DNA of 64,000 bases from contig NZ_WOAC01000016.1 of assembly GCF_009749525.1 (NCBI RefSeq), positions 1 to 64,000 on the forward strand, written 5' to 3'. Under the pieces are notes generated by a model that was given only the letters and a program-made list of their open reading frames with translations, was not told the origin of the DNA and searched no databases. This stretch comes from Mesorhizobium xinjiangense. Its GTDB lineage: Bacteria > Pseudomonadota > Alphaproteobacteria > Rhizobiales > Rhizobiaceae. How positions within the stretch are numbered: the stretch's first letter is position 1; the number at the start of each line of letters is the position of its first letter. Below are positions 51,141 to 60,025 of the stretch, in pieces. A program made the translations under genes and the position numbers.

Positions 51141-51677
51141 GTGCGATTTGCCCGGGCCCTCGAGACGCTCTCGATTGCCATCGAGAAGGTTGCGGCGGTC
51201 CTGCTCGCCGCGATCACGCTCTTGATCGTCGCTTCGGCGATCGGCCGCTATGTCTTCGCCGCACCCATTCCCGATGCCTTCGATATTTCGCGTTTCCTGC
51301 TTGGAGCGGCGATCCTGTGGGGCTTTGCCAGCGTCGGCTTTCGCGGCTCCCATATCAAGGTCGACATTTTCGCCGAGATGATGCCGGCCGGATTGCGCCG
51401 CGTTGTCGACATCTTTGCCTGGAGCGTTCTCCTCGTCTTCGCGGCGCTGCTTTCCTGGAAGATGTGGGACCGTGTGCTGAGTGCCGCGGCCAGCGGCGAG
51501 GCGACGTTTGATCTCAGGCTGCCGGCCTGGCCGATGATGGCGCTGATTGCAGCGGGTGCGGCGGTGAGCATTGTCGCCATCGTCGCCCGCATCCTCATCA
51601 TTGCGCGCGGCGAGGGCGGGCTCGACGCGTTCGAGGATGCCGAAGCCTCTTCGTCTCTGGACGACACGCATGAGTAA
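51141..51677 (+). CDS. TRAP transporter small permease (DctQ family)
   Basis: The 178-residue four-helix protein has RFLLGAAILWGFASVGFRGS then HIKVDIFAEMMPAGLRR, the DctQ pattern. Starts at GTG 51141 with GGAGGAGG upstream. Ends eight bases before the large permease gene. Confidence 0.88.
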   Translation: MRFARALETLSIAIEKVAAVLLAAITLLIVASAIGRYVFAAPIPDAFDISRFLLGAAILWGFASVGFRGSHIKVDIFAEMMPAGLRRVVDIFAWSVLLVFAALLSWKMWDRVLSAAASGEATFDLRLPAWPMMALIAAGAAVSIVAIVARILIIARGEGGLDAFEDAEASSSLDDTHE

Positions 51678-51685
51678 CAGCCGGT

Positions 51686-52981
51686 ATGAGTGAATCAGAC
51701 ATCGTTGCGGTTTCGGGCTTCGTGATCCTCTTTGCCCTGATGGCGCTGCGCGTTCCCATCGGCGTCGCCATGGGGCTTGTCGGCATCGGCGGCTTTGCCG
51801 CGATCGCCGGCGTTCAGCCGGCCTTGAACCTGTTGGCGCAATCGCCGATCCGCACCGTTACCGACTTCAATTTGAGCCTGATCCCGTTCTTCATTCTGAT
51901 GGGTGTTCTGGCGACAAATTCCGGCATGTCGCGCGAGCTGTTTCGCGCCGGCTATGCCTGGCTGGGGCAGTTTCGCGGCGGCATGGCGCTGTCGACGATT
52001 GCCGCCTGCGCCGGCTTCTCCGCCATCAGCGGCTCCTCGGTCGCCACCGCCGCCACCATGACCAAGATCGCCCATCCCGAGATGAAGCGCGTCGGCTATC
52101 CCGACGATGTCTCGACCGGAGTAATCGCGGCCGGCGGCACGCTCGGCATTCTCATTCCGCCGTCGGTCGTGCTGGCGGTCTACGCCTATATCACCGAGCA
52201 GGATGTCGGCAGGCTTTTCATCGCCGGTGTCGTGCCGGGGCTCTTGGCGGTGCTGATGTATATGGCCACGGTGCGCGTCGCCCATGGACGCAAGCTGCCA
52301 AAAGGCGTGACCTTCGAGCTCGGCAAGGCGGTGCGGTCACTGGCCGGCGTGTGGGCCGTGCTTGTCCTGTTCATCGCCATTATCGGCTCGATCTATCTCG
52401 GCATCGCCACCGCCACGGAGGCGGCCGCCGTCGGCTCCGTGCTGACGGCGCTGATCGGCATGTTGCGCCGGCGCCTCGGATTTCGCGCGCTCATGGAAAG
52501 CCTCATCGAGGCGCTGCGCACCTCGGTCGCCATCTACACGATCCTGATCGGCGCCATCCTCTTCGGCTATTTCCTGGCGATCACCCAGACCCCGCAGAAG
52601 ATTACCGCGATCCTCGTCTCCTGGGATCTTGGCGCCTATGGCACGCTGGCCGTCATTCTCGGCTTCTTCCTGCTCATGGGCTGCATTCTCGACGCCATGG
52701 CAATGATCATTTTGCTCGTGCCGATCGTCTATCCCGTCATCCTGCAACTCGGCTTCGACCCGATCTGGTTCGGCATCATCATCGTCATGACGGTCGAGCT
52801 TGGTCTGATTACGCCGCCGGTCGGCATGAACGTCTTCGTCATCAACACCATTTCGCGTGACGTGAGCTTGCCGACGATCTTCCGCGGCGTTCTGCCGTTC
52901 GTCGCCGCGGACATCATCCGGCTGGCCATTCTCGTACTTTTCCCCGCCATCGTCCTCTTCCTGCCGGGAACCATGAAATGA
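51686..52981 (+). CDS. TRAP transporter large permease (DctM family)
   Basis: The 431-residue multi-helix permease has NLSLIPFFILMGVLATNSGM, SGSSVATAATMTKIAHPEM, TATEAAAVGSVLTALIG and IIIVMTVELGLITPPVGMNV motifs of DctM. Overlaps the DUF3237 start by ATGA. Confidence 0.92.
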   Translation: MSESDIVAVSGFVILFALMALRVPIGVAMGLVGIGGFAAIAGVQPALNLLAQSPIRTVTDFNLSLIPFFILMGVLATNSGMSRELFRAGYAWLGQFRGGMALSTIAACAGFSAISGSSVATAATMTKIAHPEMKRVGYPDDVSTGVIAAGGTLGILIPPSVVLAVYAYITEQDVGRLFIAGVVPGLLAVLMYMATVRVAHGRKLPKGVTFELGKAVRSLAGVWAVLVLFIAIIGSIYLGIATATEAAAVGSVLTALIGMLRRRLGFRALMESLIEALRTSVAIYTILIGAILFGYFLAITQTPQKITAILVSWDLGAYGTLAVILGFFLLMGCILDAMAMIILLVPIVYPVILQLGFDPIWFGIIIVMTVELGLITPPVGMNVFVINTISRDVSLPTIFRGVLPFVAADIIRLAILVLFPAIVLFLPGTMK

Positions 52982-53436
52982 TCGAACCTGAACTCCGCCA
53001 TCTGTGTGATCTCAAGGTCGAGCTCGGCGCGCCGATCGAACTGGGTGACGCCCCACGCGGCAAGCGGCGCATCATTCCCATCGTCGGCGGCACGGTCACT
53101 GGCGAGCGCCTTGCGGGCCGCATTCTCGACCTCGGGGCGGACTGGCAGACCGTCCTTGCCGACGGAAGTGCCGAGCTCGACACGCGCTACGCGATGGAAA
53201 CGCATGACGGGGCGGTGATCGATATCCGCAATTTCGGCTATCGCCACGGCCCGAAGGAGGTGCTGGAGCGCCTGGCCCGTGGAGAGGCGGTCGATCCTGC
53301 CAGCTATTACATGCGCACGCGGCCGAGCTTCGAGACCGGCGACGCGCGCTATGAATGGCTGAACCGGACCATGTTCGTCGGCACCGGCACGCGCGGCACC
53401 GACCATGTGAGCCTGACCTTCTTCGAGGTTGTGTAA
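52978..53436 (+). CDS. DUF3237 family protein
   Basis: The 152-residue protein matches the DUF3237 beta-barrel family (LCDLKVELGAPIELGDAPRG, GERLAGRILDLGADWQTVLA, DTRYAMETHDGAVIDIRNFG, YMRTRPSFETGDARYEWLNR, FVGTGTR). The family is frequent beside TRAP transporters and CoA-linked catabolic genes; function not established. Translationally coupled to the transporter. Confidence 0.85.
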   Translation: MIEPELRHLCDLKVELGAPIELGDAPRGKRRIIPIVGGTVTGERLAGRILDLGADWQTVLADGSAELDTRYAMETHDGAVIDIRNFGYRHGPKEVLERLARGEAVDPASYYMRTRPSFETGDARYEWLNRTMFVGTGTRGTDHVSLTFFEVV

Positions 53437-53529
53437 CGCATCGGCGTTGACCGCCGCGGCGATTGACCTATCCTGTTTGGCCCGGGGTCGTTCGGCCCCT
53501 GGCTCCCTCGGCAGGATTTCAGGAACTCC

Positions 53530-54714
53530 ATGATCTATGATTATTGCGTCATCGGCGGCGGCATAGTCGGGCTGGCGATCGCCATGCGCCTCGTCGAGCG
53601 GCAGCCCGGCTGCAGTGTCGTCGTCCTCGACAAGGAAGACAGCGTCGGCCGCCACCAGACCGGCCACAACAGCGGCGTCATCCACGCCGGCATCTACTAT
53701 CCGCCCGGCAGCCTGAAGGCCGAGCTGTGCCGCAAGGGGGCCCAGGCGACCAAGGATTTCTGTGCCGCCCACAACATCGCCTTCGATGTCTGCGGCAAGC
53801 TGCTGGTCGCCACGAACGGGCTCGAAATGCAGCGCATGGATGCGCTTTACGAGCGCTCGAAGACGAACCAGGTGGAGGTCGTCCGCCTGTCGGGGGAAGA
53901 ACTCAACGAACGCGAGCCGAATGTCGCTGGCCTTGGGGCGCTTTTGGTGCCCTCGACCGGGATCGTCGACTATCGCGAGGTCTGCCGGGCGATGGCGCGC
54001 GAGATCGAGGCGGGCGGCGGCGAGATCGCGCTGGGCCAGAAGGTCACCGGCATCACGGAGACCGGCGACGGCGTCAGCGTCGACACGCCCGGCCGAAGCT
54101 GGCGGGCGCGCAAGCTGATCGCCTGCGCCGGGCTGCAGTCGGACAGGCTGGCGGTCATGGCCGGGCTCAAGATCGACCACCGGATCGTGCCGTTCCGCGG
54201 CGAATATTATCAACTGCCGCCGGAGAAGAACGAGATCGTCCGCCACTTGATCTATCCGATCCCCGACCCGGATCTGCCGTTTCTCGGCATTCATCTGACC
54301 CGCATGATCGATGGCTCGGTGACGGTCGGCCCGAACGCCGTCATCGGGCTCGGCCGCGAGACCTACGCCAAGCTTGGCGTGAATCTGGCCGACACGTTCG
54401 ATTTCGCGACCTTCGGCGGCTTCTGGAAGACGGTGCTGAAATATCGCGCCTCCGCCGTGTCGGAACTGCGCAACTCGCTGTGGAAGTCCGGCTATCTGGC
54501 TGAATGCCGCAAGTATTGCCCCGGCCTTGAGTTGACGGATCTGCAGCCGCGCGCGGCCGGCATTCGTGCCCAGGCGGTCAAGAGCGATGGCACGCTGGTG
54601 CACGATTTCCTCTTCGCCAGGACCGATCGGATGCTTCACGTGTGCAACGCGCCATCGCCCGCCGCCACCTCAGCGATCCCGATCGCCGACATGGTGATCG
54701 ATGAGCTGGGCTGA
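53530..54714 (+). CDS. lhgO: L-2-hydroxyglutarate oxidase
   Basis: This 394-residue FAD-dependent DAO-family oxidase has YCVIGGGIVGLAIAMRLVER at the N-terminus, the LhgO-typical HQTGHNSGVIHAGIYYPPGS and KAELCRKGAQ, VPFRGEYYQLPPEKNEIVRH and TVGPNAVIGLGRE. LhgO oxidises L-2-hydroxyglutarate to 2-oxoglutarate at the membrane. It is 93 bases after DUF3237 and may handle a hydroxyacid related to the TRAP substrate. Confidence 0.9.
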   Translation: MIYDYCVIGGGIVGLAIAMRLVERQPGCSVVVLDKEDSVGRHQTGHNSGVIHAGIYYPPGSLKAELCRKGAQATKDFCAAHNIAFDVCGKLLVATNGLEMQRMDALYERSKTNQVEVVRLSGEELNEREPNVAGLGALLVPSTGIVDYREVCRAMAREIEAGGGEIALGQKVTGITETGDGVSVDTPGRSWRARKLIACAGLQSDRLAVMAGLKIDHRIVPFRGEYYQLPPEKNEIVRHLIYPIPDPDLPFLGIHLTRMIDGSVTVGPNAVIGLGRETYAKLGVNLADTFDFATFGGFWKTVLKYRASAVSELRNSLWKSGYLAECRKYCPGLELTDLQPRAAGIRAQAVKSDGTLVHDFLFARTDRMLHVCNAPSPAATSAIPIADMVIDELG

Positions 54715-54872
54715 GCGCATGCCGGCATTCGTGTCCGCGCGGCAACACTTCCGCGCCGGTTTCTCCGTCAGGCTTGCAACACTTGGCTGGCAATACATTG
54801 GGTGGTAAGAAAAGCCGCTATGCAGCTTCTGCAATCTCCACCGATCGGTGAGTGAGATCTAGGTATATCGAC

Positions 54873-55481
54873 ATGTCCGATGGAAATATGACGCGCCGGG
54901 GGTTGATGCTGGGCGGGCTTGTAACTGCGGCGGCCGGACTGGCATCCGGTTGCTCACCTGTGATCGGAGACATGGGGGTCACTCGATCCTACGCATTTCC
55001 CGCGCCGCCCGAGCCGGATGCGCGCTTCAAGCGGCGCAGTGTCAGATATGACGGCGACGAGGCGCCCGGGACGATCGTCGTCAATACAACCGATCGTTTT
55101 CTGTATTTCGTCCAGGAGGACGGCTGGGCGACCCGTTACGGCGTCGGTGTCGGCGAGGAGGGCCTTACGCTCAAAGGGCATGCGAAAGTCGGGCGCAAGG
55201 CCGAATGGCCATCGTGGACCCCGACGCAGAGCATGCTGGAACGCAAGCCCCACCTGATGGAATATGCCGGCGGCGTTCCTGGCGGGCCCAGCAATCCGCT
55301 CGGCGCGCGGGCGCTCTATCTCTACCGCGGCGGGCAGGATACCATGTTCCGCATCCATGGCACGAATGAGCCCTGGACAATCGGCACAGCAGTTTCGAGC
55401 GGCTGTATCCGGCTAACCAATGACGATATCGTCGATTTGTATGAGCGTGTCCCGAGAGGCACCGCGGTGCTGGTCATCTGA
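54873..55481 (+). CDS. L,D-transpeptidase (YkuD family), lipoprotein-like
   Basis: The 202-residue protein has a Tat-like/lipoprotein leader (MTRRGLMLGGLVTAAAGLAS followed by GCS, with Cys at the expected lipobox site). The YkuD catalytic region is FRIHGTNEPWTIGTAVSSGC then IRLTND, containing the His and SxGCxR cysteine nucleophile. It crosslinks peptidoglycan 3-3 or attaches proteins in the periplasm. The ATG at 54873 is used; a start at the inner Met (TRRG) is possible. Confidence 0.9.
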   Translation: MSDGNMTRRGLMLGGLVTAAAGLASGCSPVIGDMGVTRSYAFPAPPEPDARFKRRSVRYDGDEAPGTIVVNTTDRFLYFVQEDGWATRYGVGVGEEGLTLKGHAKVGRKAEWPSWTPTQSMLERKPHLMEYAGGVPGGPSNPLGARALYLYRGGQDTMFRIHGTNEPWTIGTAVSSGCIRLTNDDIVDLYERVPRGTAVLVI

Positions 55482-55682
55482 GGTCTGGGTGCGCGGCGAC
55501 GGCCTGCGCCATGGCGAATCCTTCAAGCATTGTGGTGTTTTGCATGATGCCCCGATTGGTCCCGATTGCTGAATTCTGGATGCCGACTGTGTCCTTCTTG
55601 CACTAGGCGAGGGTGCCTTTTGCCGTTATTCATGGTTTCGTTGCCTTCGAATCTATTCCACAAGTGGGGAAAGGATTACTTG

Positions 55683-55832
55683 ATGAGCAGAATTCTAGTA
55701 GCCGTAATTGCCGCGTTTGGCGTGGCCAGCCTGAGTTCCTGTGCCGGTGGTATCGGCAAGGGCAAGGGTAAAGCTCCGCCGCCGGTCGTCGAGCCTGCTC
55801 CGGCGCCCGAACCGGCACCGGTATACAAGTAA
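55683..55832 (+). CDS. Small proline-rich lipoprotein
   Basis: The 49-residue peptide has a signal sequence MSRILVAVIAAFGVASLSSC with lipobox LSSC (Cys20), then GGIGKGKGKAPPPVVEPAPA. Mature part only ~30 residues, Lys/Gly then Pro/Ala-rich, like many small rhizobial lipoproteins. AAAGGA precedes the ATG. A longer frame from 55566 is not supported. Confidence 0.65.
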   Translation: MSRILVAVIAAFGVASLSSCAGGIGKGKGKAPPPVVEPAPAPEPAPVYK

Positions 55833-56032
55833 GTTCGGCTATCAGCACTGCGGGGAAGGACCGGGGGGCCTTTTCCCGCAGCTGCGCCGATTTGCAATGT
55901 TCGGTCGCTGTGGTGGCGGCCGATTTGGACGTGGCGGTGTAAACTGACACGAGTGCAATCTTGCAGATGCGGGATTGTGAGAGCGTCTGCGAGTCTTCAG
56001 GGCTTGCGGCGGGTCTGGACTTGGGAATTGGA

Positions 56033-56698
56033 ATGACGATAGCAGGCAGCCGTCGATGGCTCGTTGTCCTGGTTGTACTTGTTCTGACCGCATGTCAGAC
56101 GCAGGACGAGGCTCCCCAGCCGAGATATGTTTCAAACGGCATCGGCAGTGACGTAGCCGCTCTACCGTTGGCTGCTACCGGCAATCCAACGTCGGGGCCG
56201 AATCTTTCGCAAAACGAAGACAAGCGCTATTTCATCGAATTTCGCTCGCGCTATGCGCTGAGCTACGGCCATACCTATGTCGTCTTCGGGCGCCTCAACG
56301 AAGCCGGCAAAATGGTCAATCCCGAAGTGGCCGGATTGCATCCCAAGTCGGAGGAGGCCGCGCCATACGTGCTCGGCCATATGGTGCCTGTTCCGGCGGA
56401 GACGGGATGGAGCGACGGCGACCTTGAGGAAGAATACCGCTCAGCGAGTTGGCGCATCATGCTGAGCGAGCCCGAATACAGGAAAGTCGTTGCCGATATC
56501 CGCAAGCTGCAAAACAGCTCTCCCGTCTGGCACGCGGCGCTCTACAACTGCAATGCGTTTACCGGCGACATCGCCAAGTCGATGGGGCTGCGCACGCCGG
56601 CAATATGGTTGCGTCCGCAGCAATTCATCACCAAGCTTCGCGAGATGAATACCGGCGCCAATGCTGCAGGCATTGCCGCTTCCTCATCGTCGGGGTGA
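56033..56698 (+). CDS. Lipoprotein of unknown function
   Basis: The 221-residue protein has signal peptide MTIAGSRRWLVVLVVLVLTA with lipobox LTAC. The mature domain has FRSRYALSYGHTYVVFGRLN, PYVLGHMVPVPAETGWS and WHAALYNCNAFTGDIAKSMG, the last resembling Cys/His-containing NlpC/P60-like or DUF4105-like cores (NCNAF). The ATG at 56033 is preferred over 55961 because it gives a clean leader. Enzymatic role unproven. Confidence 0.7.
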   Translation: MTIAGSRRWLVVLVVLVLTACQTQDEAPQPRYVSNGIGSDVAALPLAATGNPTSGPNLSQNEDKRYFIEFRSRYALSYGHTYVVFGRLNEAGKMVNPEVAGLHPKSEEAAPYVLGHMVPVPAETGWSDGDLEEEYRSASWRIMLSEPEYRKVVADIRKLQNSSPVWHAALYNCNAFTGDIAKSMGLRTPAIWLRPQQFITKLREMNTGANAAGIAASSSSG

Positions 56699-56815
56699 GG
56701 GGCTGGGCATCAATTCCGCATGTGCCGGGCCGCGCGAGCGGCCGGATATGCTGGCGCCTCGGTGCGGCCTGAATTGTCGCACACCGTATCGCCGGCGAAC
56801 CGGGAGTAATTTGAC

Positions 56816-57409
56816 GTGAGCATCGCCGCGGCGACGATAGGCAAGATCCTATGGGTGCTGGGCGTCGTCGGCTGGTACGTCATCCGCTACCCGTTCGAGC
56901 GGCGTGCGCGGCGGGTTCGCGTGGTCAGCGGACGCCGCACGGCTGCCGACAGCCTCGGCCTCATCGCGGCGCTTGTCGGCATGGCCGTCCTGCCGGGCAT
57001 TTACGTGGCAACCGGATTTCCGCGCCAGGCCGACTACCCGCCAAGCGGGTGGATCGTTGCGCTCGGCGCCATTGCCTTTGCCGCCGCTCTCGCCGTCTTT
57101 CGCATTTCGCACAAGCAGCTCGGGCGCAACTGGTCGATCACGCTCGAGATCCGTGAAAAGCACATGCTGGTCGCTTCCGGTCCCTACGCGCTCGTGCGCC
57201 ATCCCATGTACACGTCCTTCCTTCTCATGGCGCTCGGCCAGGCCCTGCTTTTGCCCAACTGGTTCGCCGGACCGGTCGGGCTGGTCGGCTTTGCGGTGCT
57301 GTTTTTCCTGCGCGTCGACAAGGAAGAACGCATGATGCTGTCGAATTTCGGCCCCGAATATCGCACCTATATGGAGCGGACGAAGCGGCTGATACCATAT
57401 ATATATTAG
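56816..57409 (+). CDS. Isoprenylcysteine carboxyl methyltransferase-like membrane protein
   Basis: The 197-residue integral membrane protein has the ICMT/PEMT-type SAM-binding region GPYALVRHPMYTSFLLMALG and RVDKEERMMLSNFGPEYRTY, MERTKRLIP. Several hydrophobic helices precede. Bacterial members methylate lipids or unknown acceptors. Starts at GTG (56816). It is nine bases before the acyltransferase-like gene and probably co-transcribed with it and opgG. Confidence 0.85.
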   Translation: MSIAAATIGKILWVLGVVGWYVIRYPFERRARRVRVVSGRRTAADSLGLIAALVGMAVLPGIYVATGFPRQADYPPSGWIVALGAIAFAAALAVFRISHKQLGRNWSITLEIREKHMLVASGPYALVRHPMYTSFLLMALGQALLLPNWFAGPVGLVGFAVLFFLRVDKEERMMLSNFGPEYRTYMERTKRLIPYIY

Positions 57410-57418
57410 GGAATTGGA

Positions 57419-58243
57419 ATGCGTGGCCGGTCCATAAAGCTTTCCCTGCCCAGACGTCTGGTCGGCGACCTGATGCGGTTTTCGGTCGGCGTGCCGCGGA
57501 TCACGGTGCAGCGCAACATGAAGATCGACCGCCTCCTTCATGCCAGGTCGCAGGCGTCGAAAAGGCCCTCCTGGACCGTGCTTTTCCTGAAAGGCTACGC
57601 GCTTCTTGCGCAGGAGGTGCCGGATCTGCGGCGCGCTTATGTCAAGCTGCCGTCGCCTCGGCTTTACGAATATCCGGTGAGCGTCGCTTCGCTGGCCTAT
57701 GAGCGCGAATTCGGCGACGAGCGGGCGGTTTTGCTGGGGCGCATCAAGGCGCCCGAGAACCTGGCCATTGCCGAGATCGAAGCCGCCATTGTGGAGGCGC
57801 GGTCGCGTCCGCTCGGTGAGGTCAAGGATTTCCGCAGGGCGCTGAAATTCGCCCGACTGCCCGCGCCGCTGCGCCACTTCCTGATGTGGTTGGGGCTGAA
57901 TATCGGCCGGCAAAGAGCGAACTTCTTCGGCACCTTCCAGCTTTCGGTCTATTCCGGTCTCGGGGCTGAATCGTTCAATCCACTTTCGCCTCTGACGACG
58001 CTGTTCAACTACGGGCCGATCGACAAGGAGGGCCGCGTCAGCGTGCGGATCCACTACGATCACCGGGTCATGGACGGCGCCAATGTGGCCCGGGCGCTCG
58101 AACGCTTCGAGGCCATACTCAATGGCGCGGTGACCGAGGAGGTGAATGGCCTGAACCAGAACAAGCCGGGCGTCCGTGCGGAAAGGCAGCGTTCTTCAAG
58201 CATTGCCGCAACAAAGGACGGGCTGTCCTCAAAAGTGCCATGA
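57419..58243 (+). CDS. Stand-alone 2-oxoacid-dehydrogenase-type acyltransferase domain
   Basis: The 274-residue protein resembles the catalytic domain of E2 acyltransferases (CAT-like fold): IKLSLPRRLVGDLMRFSVGV, SWTVLFLKGYALLAQEVPDL and the active-site IHYDHRVMDGANVARALERF (HxxxDG). No lipoyl or peripheral-subunit-binding domain is present, so it is not part of a normal dehydrogenase complex. Located between a membrane methyltransferase and opgG, it may acylate a glycan or lipid; that is inferred. Confidence 0.78.
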   Translation: MRGRSIKLSLPRRLVGDLMRFSVGVPRITVQRNMKIDRLLHARSQASKRPSWTVLFLKGYALLAQEVPDLRRAYVKLPSPRLYEYPVSVASLAYEREFGDERAVLLGRIKAPENLAIAEIEAAIVEARSRPLGEVKDFRRALKFARLPAPLRHFLMWLGLNIGRQRANFFGTFQLSVYSGLGAESFNPLSPLTTLFNYGPIDKEGRVSVRIHYDHRVMDGANVARALERFEAILNGAVTEEVNGLNQNKPGVRAERQRSSSIAATKDGLSSKVP

Positions 58244-58285
58244 ACTCTGCCGAATTTGACGCCGCGAACTGTGGGAGCATTGTTT

Positions 58286-59854
58286 ATGACCTTTAGACCG
58301 ACGCGGCGCGGCATATTGTTTTCGGGCCTCGCGGCCGGCGCCTTTACCCTTCTGCCCGACCTGGCGCGCGCCGCCGACGATGGCGCGCTCGATCTCGGAC
58401 CGGCAGAAGCCTTCTCGTTCGACGACGTCAAGCGCATGGCCGAGGACCTCGCCGCAAAGCCGTACACGCCCTCGGCCGTTCCGGATCGGGATATTCTGGA
58501 GCAGATCGACTACGACCTGCACAACAAGGTCGTCTACCGGCCCGATCGCACTCTGTGGCGCGATGATGAGGCGGGGCCGGCGATTCGCTTCTTCCATCCG
58601 GGACGCTATTTCAAGGAGCCGGTGGCCATATCGGTGGTCGAGGACGGCCAGGCGCGCGAGATCATGTTCTCGGAATCCTATTTCGACATGCCCGACGGTC
58701 ATCCCGCCCATCGCCTGACGAACTCCGGCTTCGCCGGCTTCCGCGTCATGAACGCCGATCAGAAGAACGACTGGATGGCATTGCTGGGGGGCACCTATTT
58801 CCGCACATCGGGACCATTCAACCAGTTCGGCCTGTCGGCGCGCGGCATCGCTATCGATCCGGCAACCGCAAAGCCGGAAGAATTCCCGCGTTTCACACAT
58901 TTCTGGTTGGAGCGCGACGGAGAGGGCGGGCTGATCACCTATGCGTTGATGGACGGTCCGAGCGTGACCGGAGCCTATCGGATCGCCAGCCTCCAGGATG
59001 ACGGCATCCGCCAGGAGATCGAGGCCGCCGTTATCCTGCGCGACGGTGTCGAGCGTCTTGGACTGGCGCCGCTCACGTCAATGTTCTGGTATGCGGAGAA
59101 CAATCGCGAGGTCGCCAAGGACTGGCGGCCCGAGATTCACGATTCAGACGGGCTGGAGATATGGACCGGCGCGGGCGAGCGTATCTGGCGGCCGCTCAAC
59201 AATCCGCCGCGCGTCATGGTCAACACCTTCGTCGACCGCGATCCCAAGGGTTTCGGACTGATGCAGCGCGACCGCAATTTCGAGAACTATCAGGATGACG
59301 GGGTGTTCTACGAGAAGCGGGCCAGCCTGTGGGTCGAGCCGCTGGACGGCTGGGGCGAGGGCGCCGTCCAGCTTATGGAGATACCGACGGACGACGAGAT
59401 CCACGACAATATCGGTGCCTTCTGGGTGCCGGCCGGCGCGACGAGCACCGGCGACCGGTTCGATCTCAGATACCGGCTGCACTGGGTCGCCGACACGCCC
59501 TACCGCGACGAAAACGCAGCGCGTGTCGTGGCCACCAGAACGGGACTGGGCGGCGTTCCCGGCCAGCCGCGGCCGGAGGGTGTCACCAAATTCACCATCG
59601 ATTTCGAAGGTTCGGCGCTCGACGGCCTCGACCGTTCGAGCGGCGTGGAAGCCGTGATCGATACGAGCCGGGGCGCGATCGACAATGTGTCCACTTATCC
59701 CGTTGTCGGCACGAAGCGCTGGCGCGCCATGTTCGATGTGACGGCGCAAGAAGAGGAGCCGGTGGATTTGCGCCTGTTCCTGCGCCATGAGGATCGCGCG
59801 TTGAGCGAGACCTGGGTCTACCAGCTCTTCCCGGCGCAAAGAAAGCCGTCCTGA
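58286..59854 (+). CDS. Periplasmic glucan biosynthesis protein OpgG/OpgD
   Basis: This 522-residue MdoG-family protein is needed for osmoregulated periplasmic glucan structure. It has a twin-arginine-type leader (TRRGILFSGLAAGAFTLLPD, cleaved near ARA), as in OpgD. The long beta-sandwich has LDLGPAEAFSFDDVKRMAED, FFHPGRYFKEPVAISVVEDG, SMFWYAENNREVAKDWRPEI and DGLEIWTGAGERIWRPLNNP. The ATG at 58286 gives the clean leader. No OpgH glycosyltransferase is in the window. Confidence 0.9.
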   Translation: MTFRPTRRGILFSGLAAGAFTLLPDLARAADDGALDLGPAEAFSFDDVKRMAEDLAAKPYTPSAVPDRDILEQIDYDLHNKVVYRPDRTLWRDDEAGPAIRFFHPGRYFKEPVAISVVEDGQAREIMFSESYFDMPDGHPAHRLTNSGFAGFRVMNADQKNDWMALLGGTYFRTSGPFNQFGLSARGIAIDPATAKPEEFPRFTHFWLERDGEGGLITYALMDGPSVTGAYRIASLQDDGIRQEIEAAVILRDGVERLGLAPLTSMFWYAENNREVAKDWRPEIHDSDGLEIWTGAGERIWRPLNNPPRVMVNTFVDRDPKGFGLMQRDRNFENYQDDGVFYEKRASLWVEPLDGWGEGAVQLMEIPTDDEIHDNIGAFWVPAGATSTGDRFDLRYRLHWVADTPYRDENAARVVATRTGLGGVPGQPRPEGVTKFTIDFEGSALDGLDRSSGVEAVIDTSRGAIDNVSTYPVVGTKRWRAMFDVTAQEEEPVDLRLFLRHEDRALSETWVYQLFPAQRKPS

Positions 59855-59906
59855 TCCCGGGGACGTCTCGGTCGGCTGCCGCGCGGTCCGAGGCTCCTGA
59901 AATTAC

Positions 59907-60025
59907 TGGAGCATGTCCCACTCAAACGGAATCGTTTGAGCGAAAGGTACATGCTCCAACATATTGATCTGGCGCGCATATCTTTGCTTCAAACGTTTCC
60001 GTTTGAAGCAAAGATATGCGCGCTA
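59907..60025 (-). repeat. Two-hairpin dispersed repeat, copy D (most complete)
   Basis: Inverted relative to copies A-C and the fullest copy. Dyad 1 is an uninterrupted 24-bp stem, GCGCGCATATCTTTGCTTCA, AACG on one arm with an exact complement after TTTC. Dyad 2 is CTCAAACGGAATCGTTTGAG. Lies between convergent opgG and the tautomerase gene, whose TAG stop (CTA at 60023-60025) is its outer edge. Confidence 0.87.
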
